From assembly GCA_028712895.1 (NCBI GenBank), contig JAQTPL010000010.1:1-51998 (forward strand): a DNA stretch of 51,998 bases, written 5' to 3'. Positions within the stretch are counted from its first letter, which is position 1, and every line of letters starts with the position of its first letter. Below are positions 8,851 to 17,238 of this stretch, piece by piece. The translations under genes and the position numbers were made by a program. Under the pieces are notes generated by a model that was not told where the DNA came from, searched no databases, and saw only the letters and a list, made by a program, of their open reading frames with translations. Source of the DNA: a bacterium (lineage in GTDB: Bacteria > CAYTYR01 > UBA6262).

Positions 8851-8945
8851 GAACGAATAAAGGCCGAATGAGAGGATGCGAATAGGGACCGAATAATGCT
8901 AATTTATTTTATTCGAGTCATTCGCTGTCATTCGTGTAATTCGCA
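8851..8945 (+). repeat. Word-built intergenic hairpin (CGAAT type)
   Basis: The left arm carries CGAAT four times, at 8854, 8865, 8879 and 8890. The right arm carries its complement ATTCG four times, at 8911, 8920, 8930 and 8939. The spacing of the words allows a long imperfect stem. This is the clearest member of the family. Confidence 0.7.
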
Positions 8946-8959
8946 AAGAAAGGTTTCCC

Positions 8960-9922
8960 ATGGCACTGGAAAGCGTACTTGATTTTGAACGGCCCATATC
9001 GGAACTCGAACAGCAAATAGAAGAAGTAAAGAGCCTGGTAGCAGCCGGTGATATGAGCTTGTCCGCAAAAATGGGCAAACTGGAAGCAAAGCTTGATGTT
9101 TTAAAGAAAAAAGTTTATGGCAGTCTTTCACCCTGGCAGAAAGTGCAATTAGCCAGGCACCCGCAAAGGCCTTATACCCAGGATTATATTAAGTTATTAA
9201 TGACTGATTTCCTGGAACTGCATGGAGACCGGAAATTTGCCGATGATTTGGCGCTATTAAGCGGCCTGGCTTATTTCGAGGGGATCCCGGTCTTAGTGTT
9301 GGGCCAGCAAAAAGGCAGGAATGTTAAAGAGAACTTAGAGCAGAATTTCGGCATGATGCAGCCTGAAGGGTACCGTAAAGCTTTGCGTTTGATGCAAATG
9401 GCTGAAAAGTTTAATATTCCGGTCATAACTTTTGTCGATACGCCAGGTGCTTATCCTGGTATCGGGGCCGAAGAACGGGGCCAGGCAGAAGCCATTGCCC
9501 ATAACTTGTACAGCATGAGTGACCTGAAAACACCGATCATTGTGATTATTATAGGTGAAGGTGGCAGCGGCGGGGCTCTGGGTATTGGCGTAGGGGATAA
9601 AGTATATATGCTGGAAAACAGCATTTACAGCGTGATCTCACCTGAGGGATGCGCTTCCATACTCTGGCGGGATGCCAGTAAAGCCGCCCTGGCTGCTGAA
9701 ACCATGAAAATAACAGCGAAAGATTGCCTTAATTTTAAAGTCATTGATGATATTATCCCGGAGCCCCTGGGTGGTGCTCATCACAGTTATGAGGAAGCTG
9801 CAGAGAATATACGCAGGGTACTACGCCGGGATCTTAAGGAACTAGTGAAAATAGTGCCAGATGAACTGATCAAGAAACGATATGAGAAGATACGAGCCTG
9901 GGGTGCATATAAAGAGAGCTAA
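8960..9922 (+). CDS. accA: Acetyl-CoA carboxylase carboxyltransferase subunit alpha
   Basis: AccA is half of the carboxyltransferase that forms malonyl-CoA for fatty acid synthesis. The protein has 320 residues, a normal length. The N-terminal coiled region LDFERPISELEQQIEEVKSL is typical, followed by RPYTQDYI, ELHGDRKFADD, FVDTPGAYPG and IGEGGSGGALGIGVGD, which line the CoA and biotin site. AAAGG precedes the ATG at suitable distance. The partner accD and the biotin carboxylase genes are not in the window. Confidence 0.97.
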   Translation: MALESVLDFERPISELEQQIEEVKSLVAAGDMSLSAKMGKLEAKLDVLKKKVYGSLSPWQKVQLARHPQRPYTQDYIKLLMTDFLELHGDRKFADDLALLSGLAYFEGIPVLVLGQQKGRNVKENLEQNFGMMQPEGYRKALRLMQMAEKFNIPVITFVDTPGAYPGIGAEERGQAEAIAHNLYSMSDLKTPIIVIIIGEGGSGGALGIGVGDKVYMLENSIYSVISPEGCASILWRDASKAALAAETMKITAKDCLNFKVIDDIIPEPLGGAHHSYEEAAENIRRVLRRDLKELVKIVPDELIKKRYEKIRAWGAYKES

Positions 9923-9973
9923 ATACCGTTCGCAGATAGCGGACGGCGGATGGCAGATAAAGGAAAAAAATAA

Positions 9974-10948
9974 ATGACGGCAAAGAAAATAGCGATTGTA
10001 ACTAGCGGTGGTGATGCGCCGGGCATGAATGCAGCGATCAGGGCGGTGGTGCGCACCGCAATATTTAATGGCCTGGAGGTAGTGGGGATAGAAAGAGGGT
10101 ATGCCGGATTGATCGAAGGGCAGATCGTGAATCTTACCTTGCGCTCAGTTTCGGGAATTATTAACCGGGGCGGTACTATCCTGAAGACTGTCCGTTGCGA
10201 AGAGATACGGACCTATAAAGGCCTGGAAAAAGCTATTACCACAATTAAAAAATATAAAATAGATTATCTGGTGGTCATTGGCGGTAATGGCTCATTTCAT
10301 GGCGGCTGGGAAATTTTTAAGGCCACCGGACAGAAATTAGGAGTAGTCGGTATACCAGCCAGCATTGATAATGATGTGGCCGGGACTGATGAAACTATTG
10401 GTTTTGATACAGCTGCCAATACGGCAGTCGAAGCTATTGATAAGATAAGAGACACGGCGACCAGCCATGAACGGGTATTTGTAATTGATGTCATGGGGCG
10501 TGACCGGGGTTTCTTAGCCTTGCAAGTAGGACTGGCTAGCGGTGCAGAATTCATTTTGGTACCGGAATTGCGCTACGACTTAGTAAAGATGTGTGATTCT
10601 ATTAGCAGCGGCAAACGGCATGGCAAGACTAGCTACATTGTGGTGATGGCTGAAGGAGCCGGCAGCCCGGCGGCGATCTGCGAGCAGATCAAGGATTGTA
10701 CCGGCATGGAAGTACGTTATAGTACATTGGGCTATATCCAGCGCGGAGGATCACCAACTGCCCGCAGCAGGATATTAGCCGAGAAATTTGGTAAAAAAGC
10801 TATTGAGTTGGTCTTAAAAGGTGAAAAAACCAAAATCGTTGGCATCAAGAATGATAAAATCATTACGAGTCCTTTGGATTATGCCTGGAAAGGCACTAAA
10901 GAGCTGGATAGGAAAATGTATAAGTTAGCGGAAATACTTGCTATTTGA
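9974..10948 (+). CDS. pfkA: 6-phosphofructokinase (PfkA family)
   Basis: This enzyme phosphorylates fructose 6-phosphate to the 1,6-bisphosphate. The N-terminal GGDAPGMNAAIR motif, the substrate motif SIDNDVAGTDETIGFDTA and MGRDRG are all present, and the length of 324 residues is standard. The phosphoryl-donor motif reads GGNGS (Asn at residue 105) where ATP enzymes have GGDGS and pyrophosphate enzymes have GGDDS. The Gly after the Asn argues for ATP, but the usual Mg-binding Asp is replaced. SIDND replaces the common TIDND. The donor is therefore less certain than the family. Confidence 0.9.
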   Translation: MTAKKIAIVTSGGDAPGMNAAIRAVVRTAIFNGLEVVGIERGYAGLIEGQIVNLTLRSVSGIINRGGTILKTVRCEEIRTYKGLEKAITTIKKYKIDYLVVIGGNGSFHGGWEIFKATGQKLGVVGIPASIDNDVAGTDETIGFDTAANTAVEAIDKIRDTATSHERVFVIDVMGRDRGFLALQVGLASGAEFILVPELRYDLVKMCDSISSGKRHGKTSYIVVMAEGAGSPAAICEQIKDCTGMEVRYSTLGYIQRGGSPTARSRILAEKFGKKAIELVLKGEKTKIVGIKNDKIITSPLDYAWKGTKELDRKMYKLAEILAI

Positions 10949-10949
10949 T

Positions 10950-11019
10950 CGCTAATTAAGCGAATGAAAAGAAGCGAATTCCACGAAGGCTTTTACGGAT
11001 TTATTCGCGTTATTAGCTA
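10950..11019 (+). repeat. Word-built intergenic hairpin (GCGAAT/ATTCGC)
   Basis: GCTAATTAAGCGAAT at 10951-10965 pairs with ATTCGCGTTATTAGC downstream, with one bulge. Additional GCGAAT words lie between the arms. It stands between pfkA and the aldolase gene. Confidence 0.6.
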
Positions 11020-11061
11020 TAATTTGAGTAATTAGAAAATAAAAAAGGGGGAACAGTAAGC

Positions 11062-12387
11062 ATGGGAAGGAATATTGATGAAATTGTCAAAGAGTTAGTC
11101 ACCAGTGATGACCTGCATGTGAAAGAGAAATGTCTGGATGAAATTTGGTCGCAGGCCCGGGAAAAAGGTATTTATCCCGCCAGCATACAGGGTTTATACG
11201 AAGCCAGGGGCAAAGACCTTTATCAAGGGTTGAGTGTGCCGGCGATGAATTTGCGGGCGCTGGCTTATGATTCAGCTAGGGCTGTCTTTCGCGCAGCTAA
11301 GAAGATCAATGCTGGCGCGTTCATTATGGAAATAGCTAAAAGTGAAATGGGTTATACCAACCAGCGTCCCAGTGAATACGTGGGCGTATGCCTGGCTGCC
11401 GCGGTAAAAGAAGGCCATGAAGGCCCGGTGTTTATCCAAGGCGATCATTTCCAGGTAAATATGAAAAAGTTTAAAGAAGATCCCAAAAAAGAAGTCCAGG
11501 GAGTCAAAGACCTTATCCGCGAAGCTATTGCCAGCGGTTTTTACAATATTGATATTGATACCTCTACCCTGGTAGAGCTGGAAAAGCCAACAGTTAAAGA
11601 ACAACAGAAAAATAATTACGAAGTATGTGCGGAATTGACCAAATATATCCGTAGTGTCGAGCCGAAGGGCATCACGGTGTCTGTCGGCGGGGAGATCGGT
11701 GAAGTAGGGACCAAGAATTCTACGGTAGAAGATCTCGACGCTTTTATGGAAGGGTATCTGGCCTTATTGCCGAATGGAATGACGGGGATCAGCAAAATGA
11801 GCGTACAAACCGGGACTTCCCATGGCGGAGTGGTTTTGCCGGATGGAACAGTCGCCAAGGTTAAACTTGATTTTAATGTGCTCAAAGAGATCGGTATAGC
11901 CGGCCGCAAGAAATATGGGATCAGCGGAGCAGTACAGCACGGAGCGTCTACCTTGCCGGACGAAGCTTTTCATAATTTCCCGGCTGCGGAAACAGCTGAA
12001 GTACACTTAGCCACTGGTTTCCAGAATATGATCTATGAAAGCAAGAACCTGCCGGAAGACCTGCGGAAAAAGATGTATGCCTGGCTGCATGAAAATGCGA
12101 AGGAAGAAATGAAGTCTGGCATGACTGAAGAGCAATTTATTTATAAATCCCGCAAGAAAGCTATCGGTCCTTTCAAAAAGGAAATGTTCAGCATCCCCGG
12201 AAACCTGCGGGAAGCGATCGGCGGGGAACTGGAAGCTAAATTCAGCTTCTTGTTTGACCAGCTAAAGATCAAAGGATCCAAGGAATTAGTGAAAAAACAT
12301 ATTAGCAATACCAAAGATATTGCACGTGCCGCCAACTTGATGGATATCAAAAAAGGTGGCGAGATGTCTTCAGAGGGTGCCGATTAA
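11062..12387 (+). CDS. Class II (zinc) fructose-bisphosphate aldolase, long divergent form
   Basis: This is predicted to cleave fructose 1,6-bisphosphate reversibly. Positional correspondence with class II aldolases can be read off: QGDHF (Asp128 base, His129 zinc ligand), VGGEIGE (Glu211), TSHGG (His254 zinc ligand) and VQHGAST (His293 zinc ligand). At 441 residues it is about 100 longer than the common enzyme, because of an N-terminal helical extension (about 1-60) and a long C-terminal region after 300. It sits between pfkA and pyk, which strongly supports a glycolytic role. A tagatose-bisphosphate aldolase or another ketose-bisphosphate aldolase is the alternative. GGGGG lies upstream of the ATG. 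Confidence 0.85.
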   Translation: MGRNIDEIVKELVTSDDLHVKEKCLDEIWSQAREKGIYPASIQGLYEARGKDLYQGLSVPAMNLRALAYDSARAVFRAAKKINAGAFIMEIAKSEMGYTNQRPSEYVGVCLAAAVKEGHEGPVFIQGDHFQVNMKKFKEDPKKEVQGVKDLIREAIASGFYNIDIDTSTLVELEKPTVKEQQKNNYEVCAELTKYIRSVEPKGITVSVGGEIGEVGTKNSTVEDLDAFMEGYLALLPNGMTGISKMSVQTGTSHGGVVLPDGTVAKVKLDFNVLKEIGIAGRKKYGISGAVQHGASTLPDEAFHNFPAAETAEVHLATGFQNMIYESKNLPEDLRKKMYAWLHENAKEEMKSGMTEEQFIYKSRKKAIGPFKKEMFSIPGNLREAIGGELEAKFSFLFDQLKIKGSKELVKKHISNTKDIARAANLMDIKKGGEMSSEGAD

Positions 12388-12400
12388 TTTTCTGCAAGAA

Positions 12401-12482
12401 AATTAGCTCATAGCTCATAGCAAGGTAGCTCGTAGGAATTTACTAAATTGCTATGAACAAAGTTGCTAAACTGCTGCGAGCC
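12401..12482 (+). repeat. Word-built intergenic hairpin (AGCTCATAGC type)
   Basis: The left part repeats AGCTCATAGC and GTAGCTCGTAG. The right part contains the complement GCTATGAAC and GCTGCGAGCC. A stem closes near GGAATTTA/TAAATTGC. It occupies the whole aldolase-pyk spacer. Confidence 0.6.
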
Positions 12483-12495
12483 AAACGGAGTTTTT

Positions 12496-13917
12496 ATGAG
12501 GCGAAGCAAAATTATATGCACGATTGGTCCAGCCAGTAAGGACCTGCAAACTATTAAGGAGCTAATCCAGGCGGGTATGAATATTGCCCGCCTGAATGCT
12601 TCACATGGCGATTTCGAGACTTTGGAGAAAATAATTGCCAATATCAGGATCGCTGCTAAAAGTATGCAGAAAACCATAGGAATTTTATTGGACCTGGAAG
12701 GACCTCATGTCCGGGTAGGGGAAATTGCCGGCGGGCATGTAGAACTGCATGAAGCCCAGGAGTTGATCATTACCAACTCTCTCATTTTGGGCAACAGCAA
12801 GTATATTTCCATTAATTACAAGAATATCATTAAAGATGTAAAAGCCGGCAATAATATCCTGCTGGATGACGGTAATATTAAATTGCAGGTACTGAGAAAA
12901 TCGACTGATGGATTACACTGTACGGTACTTGACGGGGGAGTTCTCAAGAGCCATAAGAGCGTGAATGTCCCCGGGGTCTATTTAAATTTGCCATCCTTGA
13001 CTAGTAAGGACATGGCCTATATTAAATTTGGTGTCCGGCAGAACGTTGATTTTTTTGGTCTTTCATTCGTACGGCAGACCCAGGATGTAATACGGGTTAA
13101 AAATTATGTTAAAAAACTCAAAGCCAAGACCTGGGTCATAGCTAAGATAGAGCATCCACTGGCAGTGGCAAATATAGACGATATTATCAATGCCGCTGAC
13201 GGCATCATGATCGCCCGCGGTGATTTAGGCGTAGAACTGCCTACTGAAGATGTACCCATTGTACAAAAAACAATTATCCGCAAATGTAATGCTTTTGCTA
13301 AGCCGGTGATCACGGCGACGCAAATGTTGGAGTCGATGATCGACAATCAAATCCCGACCAGGGCGGAGGCTACTGATGTGGCTAATGCCATCATTGACGG
13401 CACTGACGCGGTCATGTTGTCCGGGGAAACAGCAGTCGGTAAGCACCCGGCGTTAGTGGTGCAGATCATGGAGAAGATCATCTTGAAAGCTGAGACTTCC
13501 ATGGATTATGATAAAATCTTTGAGTCTAAAAAAATGATCAGGTCAGTCAGTAATATTCCTCATGCGGTGAGCCATGCCACGATCCAGGCAGCGATCGACC
13601 TGAAAGCCAGTGCTATAATCACCGCTACTAAGAGCGGCCAGACAGCTCGTTTGATCTCCTGTCACCGTCCGAGCGCTTTTATTTATGCTATTACCACTGA
13701 TAAAGATAACGTCAGGAAGCTGAACCTGCTCTGGGGAGTGATACCGTACCATATTGCCAAATTCATCAGGAATACTGACCAAATGATCGAATATTCCATG
13801 AAGGTGGTCAAGCGGCACAAGAGAGTACAGTTTGGAGATACTGTAGTGATTACCAGCGGTGCTCCTGTCGGGATTGCCGGCAAGACCAATATGTTGGAGA
13901 TAAATGTTATTAAATAG
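12496..13917 (+). CDS. pyk: Pyruvate kinase
   Basis: This enzyme makes pyruvate and ATP from phosphoenolpyruvate. The N-terminus RRSKIICTIGPAS, the catalytic block ARGDLGVELP, and VITATQMLESM with PTRAEATDVANAI are all diagnostic. The C-terminal domain has TKSGQTARLISCHRP. The start at 12496 fits a CGGAG ribosome site and the family N-terminus. The longer frame from 12463 would read through the upstream hairpin. The length is 473 residues, normal for a bacterial enzyme without a C-terminal PEP-utiliser domain. Confidence 0.97.
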   Translation: MRRSKIICTIGPASKDLQTIKELIQAGMNIARLNASHGDFETLEKIIANIRIAAKSMQKTIGILLDLEGPHVRVGEIAGGHVELHEAQELIITNSLILGNSKYISINYKNIIKDVKAGNNILLDDGNIKLQVLRKSTDGLHCTVLDGGVLKSHKSVNVPGVYLNLPSLTSKDMAYIKFGVRQNVDFFGLSFVRQTQDVIRVKNYVKKLKAKTWVIAKIEHPLAVANIDDIINAADGIMIARGDLGVELPTEDVPIVQKTIIRKCNAFAKPVITATQMLESMIDNQIPTRAEATDVANAIIDGTDAVMLSGETAVGKHPALVVQIMEKIILKAETSMDYDKIFESKKMIRSVSNIPHAVSHATIQAAIDLKASAIITATKSGQTARLISCHRPSAFIYAITTDKDNVRKLNLLWGVIPYHIAKFIRNTDQMIEYSMKVVKRHKRVQFGDTVVITSGAPVGIAGKTNMLEINVIK

Positions 13918-13919
13918 TC

Positions 13920-13988
13920 TGCGAGTCACGAGTCCGCGAGTCATTGTTTTAACTTAAATCAAGACCCGAAGACCCGCGACCCGAGACT
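13920..13988 (+). repeat. Word-built intergenic hairpin (CGAGTC type)
   Basis: The left arm has three CGAGTC words (13922-13942). The right arm has GACCCG words (13962-13985), pairing with G-T wobbles. The exact 13-mer CGAGTCACGAGTC at 13922-13934 also has its perfect complement at 14401-14413 on the other side of the thioesterase gene. Confidence 0.65.
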
Positions 13989-14003
13989 TTTTTGGAGACA
14001 GAA

Positions 14004-14402
14004 ATGAAGGACCATAGCATAGAGATCAGGGTGAGTTATGCTGATACCGACCAGATGGATGTGGTCTATTATGCTAACTATTTCGTCTGGTTTGAACGGG
14101 GAAGAATAGAATATCTGCGCGCGCTTGGCCTATCCTATAAGGAAATGGAAAAGCAAAACCTGATCCTGCCGGTCATGGAAGCCAATTGCTCTTATAAAGC
14201 CCCGGCTCATTTCGATGACCTTGTGTTAGTGAAAACAAAGATCAAAGAAATGGGTAAAAGCAGCATCAGTTTTACTTATGAAGTATTAAATAAAGAATCA
14301 AACCAGCTATTAGCTACCGGCGAAACCAGGCACCCATTTATAAATAAGGAAAGAAAGATCGTACGTATACCGGAAGAAATAAGAACAAAACTTAGTACCT
14401 GA
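14004..14402 (+). CDS. Acyl-CoA thioesterase, YbgC/FadM hot-dog family
   Basis: This 132-residue single hot-dog domain protein is predicted to hydrolyse acyl-CoA or acyl-ACP thioesters in the cytoplasm. The catalytic signature YADTDQMDVVYYANYFVWF, followed by ERGRIEYL, contains the conserved Asp and the Tyr/Asn pair of 4-hydroxybenzoyl-CoA thioesterase relatives. The start at 14004 is preferred to the TTG at 13992 because GGAG at 13994-13997 serves it. The gene is bracketed by inverted copies of CGAGTC-type words. In many bacteria ybgC accompanies tol-pal, which is not the case here. Confidence 0.88.
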   Translation: MKDHSIEIRVSYADTDQMDVVYYANYFVWFERGRIEYLRALGLSYKEMEKQNLILPVMEANCSYKAPAHFDDLVLVKTKIKEMGKSSISFTYEVLNKESNQLLATGETRHPFINKERKIVRIPEEIRTKLST

Positions 14403-14432
14403 CTCGTGACTCGCAGACCCGCGACTCGCGAC
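14401..14432 (+). repeat. GACTCG word array before panD
   Basis: GACTCG or GACCCG occurs four times here, overlapping the last base of the thioesterase stop. The 13-mer 14401-14413 is the exact reverse complement of 13922-13934, so the two spacers could pair around the gene. Confidence 0.6.
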
Positions 14433-14448
14433 TATCTTGGAGGTTCAT

Positions 14449-14799
14449 ATGTTCCGCATCATGTGTAAGTCAAAAATTCACCGGGCAACAGTTACTGAAG
14501 CTAATTTAGCTTATGAAGGAAGTATCAGCATTGATAAGACTTTGCTTAAGGCCGCGGATATATTACCCTTTGAAAAAGTACAAGTATTGAATATTAATAA
14601 CGGTTCCCGTGTAGAAACTTATGTCATGGAAGCACCTGCCGGCTCAGGGGTCATTTGCCTGAATGGAGCTGCGGCTCGCTGGGGACAACCGGGGGACCTG
14701 GTGATCATCATCGCCTATGAAGTGGTAGAGGAAAAGAAAGCCAGGAAATACCAACCGAAGATCGTGCTCGTCAATGAAGGAAACAGGATCAAAAAGTGA
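14449..14799 (+). CDS. panD: Aspartate 1-decarboxylase (pyruvoyl enzyme)
   Basis: PanD converts aspartate to beta-alanine for pantothenate and CoA. With the ATG at 14449, residue numbering matches the E. coli enzyme exactly: Lys9, His11, Tyr22, the self-cleavage site Gly24-Ser25 (YEGS), Arg54, Thr57-Tyr58 and Asn72 (NGAAA). All catalytic residues are present, so it should process to alpha and beta chains with a pyruvoyl cofactor. TTGGAGG lies 7 bases before the start. Its last bases overlap the start of the ABC ATPase gene. A second, more divergent PanD is encoded at 41624. Confidence 0.96.
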   Translation: MFRIMCKSKIHRATVTEANLAYEGSISIDKTLLKAADILPFEKVQVLNINNGSRVETYVMEAPAGSGVICLNGAAARWGQPGDLVIIIAYEVVEEKKARKYQPKIVLVNEGNRIKK

Positions 14800-15548
14800 T
14801 CAAGATCATTAATCTGACCAAGAGATACGGGAAACTGTTGGCTCTGGATAACTTGAATTTGGAAATCTCTCCTGGTGAGATTTTTGGTTTTTTAGGGCCT
14901 AATGGGGCCGGTAAAACCACTACAGTTAAATTATTGTGCGGTTTACTTAAACCTAGCCAAGGGCAGGCAATTGTTGGCGGAATTGATATTCAACAGCATC
15001 CCGAAGAGGCCAAGAAGATCATCGGTTTAGTGCCTGACTTCCCGTTTGTTTATAAAAAATTATCTGGCCAGGAATTTTTGCAGTTTATCGGGGACTTGTA
15101 TGGCGTTACTGGAGAGGATATGGCTAGTAAGATCCCTAATTACCTGGAAATGTTCGAATTAACGCCATGGGCCAATGAATTGATCGAAAATTATTCCCGG
15201 GGAATGCAACAAAAGCTGGTCATGGCCAGTGTCCTGTTGCATGAGCCAAAAGTAATTGTCCTGGATGAGCCTTTAGTGGGATTAGACCCAAAAGGGGCCA
15301 GGGTGATGAAAGAAATATTTGTGAATTTAAGCAAAAAAGGAACGACTATCTTTATGTGCACCCATACCCTGGAAATAGCTGAACGGATGTGTAACCGGAT
15401 CGGTATTATCCAGAATGGAAGGCTGACTAATATAGGGACGACAGATGAATTGCGCCAGCAGGTCAAAGAAGGGGGCAACCTGGAAGATATCTTCCTGCAG
15501 CTGACCGGCGGATCAGAATACGCTGACCTTTTGAAATACCTGGAATAA
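14796..15548 (+). CDS. ABC transporter ATP-binding protein
   Basis: This 250-residue ATPase has Walker [10 protein letters not shown], a signature read as YSRGMQQK, Walker [14 protein letters not shown] and the H-loop CTHTLE. It belongs to the ABC-2 exporter type. The start is GTG at 14796, overlapping the panD stop as GTGA, which implies translational coupling. The partner permease follows 15 bases later. The substrate is unknown. Neighbouring envelope genes suggest export of a lipid, polysaccharide or peptide. Confidence 0.9.
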   Translation: MIKIINLTKRYGKLLALDNLNLEISPGEIFGFLGPNGAGKTTTVKLLCGLLKPSQGQAIVGGIDIQQHPEEAKKIIGLVPDFPFVYKKLSGQEFLQFIGDLYGVTGEDMASKIPNYLEMFELTPWANELIENYSRGMQQKLVMASVLLHEPKVIVLDEPLVGLDPKGARVMKEIFVNLSKKGTTIFMCTHTLEIAERMCNRIGIIQNGRLTNIGTTDELRQQVKEGGNLEDIFLQLTGGSEYADLLKYLE

Positions 15549-15563
15549 ACAAAGTGAAAAATT

Positions 15564-17237
15564 ATGAATAATATCTGGTTATTGACTAAAATAAATCTCT
15601 TGTCCTTGCGCAATAGTGTCAGGATTACCTCTAAAGAAGATATTATTAAACGAGTTTTATTCCCGTTGATGGGGGTTCTTTTCCTCTGGGGTTTGTATAT
15701 GCTATGCTATAAGGGCATGGTCTACATGCGGGGGACACCGCTCTTAGGCCCGCTGTTGATCGCCAGGTTTTTTGCCATGATCTTTCTGGCTTTTATGGCC
15801 ATGCTTATTTTTTCCAATATAATCACCAGCTTTACTGCCATATATTTTTCCTATGACCTGCATCTTCTTCTAAGCAGTCCTATTTCTTTTAATGTTATTT
15901 TTATCCTTAAGTTTTTGGAAACCATGGTTTATTCTTCCTGGATGCTGCTCCTGGCCTTGTCTCCTCTCATTGTTTCGTATGCGCAGGTATATCTTTATCC
16001 TGTCAGCGGGTCTTTACTGTCAATACTGGCCTTGATCCCGTTCTTTGTGATCTGTTCCGGTTTCGGCGTATTACTTAGTCTTATCCTGATGTACTTCTTC
16101 CCCAGCAAGAAAACCCGGGATATTTTTATAGTTTTAGGTGTTATTCTGGGCAGTGGTATGTATCTTTTTTTCCGGTTCCTGCAGCCTGAACGTATCACTA
16201 ATCCTACAGAAATGATGAGTATTTTCCAGTATATGGCCGGCCTCCAGGCCCCGGTGGCCGGATATTCGCCTAGCTATTGGGTTTCCCAGGCCATAATTTA
16301 TTCAGTCCGGCATCCGCTTACTAATTATTATTATTATTTAAGCTTTTTATGCATCAGTGCCCTGGTCCTGCTGGTCATTAACCTGGTGGTAGCTAAATAC
16401 GTGTATTATGAAGGCTGGGTCTCCAGCCAGGATGCGGCCAAAAAAGTGTTTAAAAAATCCTTCTTGGCCAAATTGGATACTAGCAGGTTTATCGTCTTCT
16501 TACCCCGGGAGTTTAAAGCTTTATTATTCAAGGACATCAGGATTTTCTTCCGTGATACCAGCCAATGGTCGCAGATACTTTTGCTGCTGGTCCTGGTTAT
16601 AGTCTATGTGTTCAATATCTACAAATTGCCTTTGGATCTGCCGGTATTGCGGCTCCTGGTCTCCTTCCTTAATATCGGTATGGTCGGTTTCGTGATAGCA
16701 GCTGTGGCTTTGCGTTTTGTCTTCCCTCAGGTCAGCCTGGAAGGGAATAGCTTTTGGATTATCAGAAGCGCGCCGCTTTCTGTAAACCGTTTTATGTGGG
16801 AGAAATTCTGGTTATCCCTGATCCCCCTGTTGGTATTGTCAACCGCACTTATCTGGTTCTCAAATATCGTGCTGAAGGCCAGTCCCGCTATGATGGCTTT
16901 TACCACGGCGACGGTATTTTTCCAGACGATCGGCTTGACTGGTATGGGTATCGGCATGGGTGCCTATTTCCCGCGCTTTAAAGTAGAGAATATTGCCCAA
17001 ATAGAATCCAGTATGGGCGGAGTATTATATATGGTCTTCTCTTTGTTCTATATCGGCTTGACTATTGCCTTGGAGGCATTACCGATAAGAATGTATGTCA
17101 TGGGACAGATCGGGGCCAGATTCTGGTCATCCACATTATTGATCGGCACAATTGGCGCTATTCTGGTAATGAATGTCCTGGTGACCTACCTGCCGGTGAA
17201 AATGGGTATTAAGGCTATTGAGCGGATGGATTTATAA
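15564..17237 (+). CDS. ABC-2-type exporter permease, 12-TM-like
   Basis: This is a 557-residue membrane protein. The first half has about six hydrophobic segments (starting near residue 30, GVLFLWGLYMLCYKG), and the second half repeats the pattern from about residue 330. The middle loop, about 265-320, is basic and probably cytoplasmic. It follows the ATPase gene directly and is the obvious partner. The two-half layout resembles the large ABC-2 permeases annotated as putative exporters rather than the short 250-residue kind. No substrate can be inferred. Confidence 0.8.
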   Translation: MNNIWLLTKINLLSLRNSVRITSKEDIIKRVLFPLMGVLFLWGLYMLCYKGMVYMRGTPLLGPLLIARFFAMIFLAFMAMLIFSNIITSFTAIYFSYDLHLLLSSPISFNVIFILKFLETMVYSSWMLLLALSPLIVSYAQVYLYPVSGSLLSILALIPFFVICSGFGVLLSLILMYFFPSKKTRDIFIVLGVILGSGMYLFFRFLQPERITNPTEMMSIFQYMAGLQAPVAGYSPSYWVSQAIIYSVRHPLTNYYYYLSFLCISALVLLVINLVVAKYVYYEGWVSSQDAAKKVFKKSFLAKLDTSRFIVFLPREFKALLFKDIRIFFRDTSQWSQILLLLVLVIVYVFNIYKLPLDLPVLRLLVSFLNIGMVGFVIAAVALRFVFPQVSLEGNSFWIIRSAPLSVNRFMWEKFWLSLIPLLVLSTALIWFSNIVLKASPAMMAFTTATVFFQTIGLTGMGIGMGAYFPRFKVENIAQIESSMGGVLYMVFSLFYIGLTIALEALPIRMYVMGQIGARFWSSTLLIGTIGAILVMNVLVTYLPVKMGIKAIERMDL

Positions 17238-17238
17238 C

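Noticed and set aside
13920-14432. CRISPR-like array of GACTCG words
   Set aside because: The words are 6-13 bases, there are no unique spacers of regular length and no cas genes are present.
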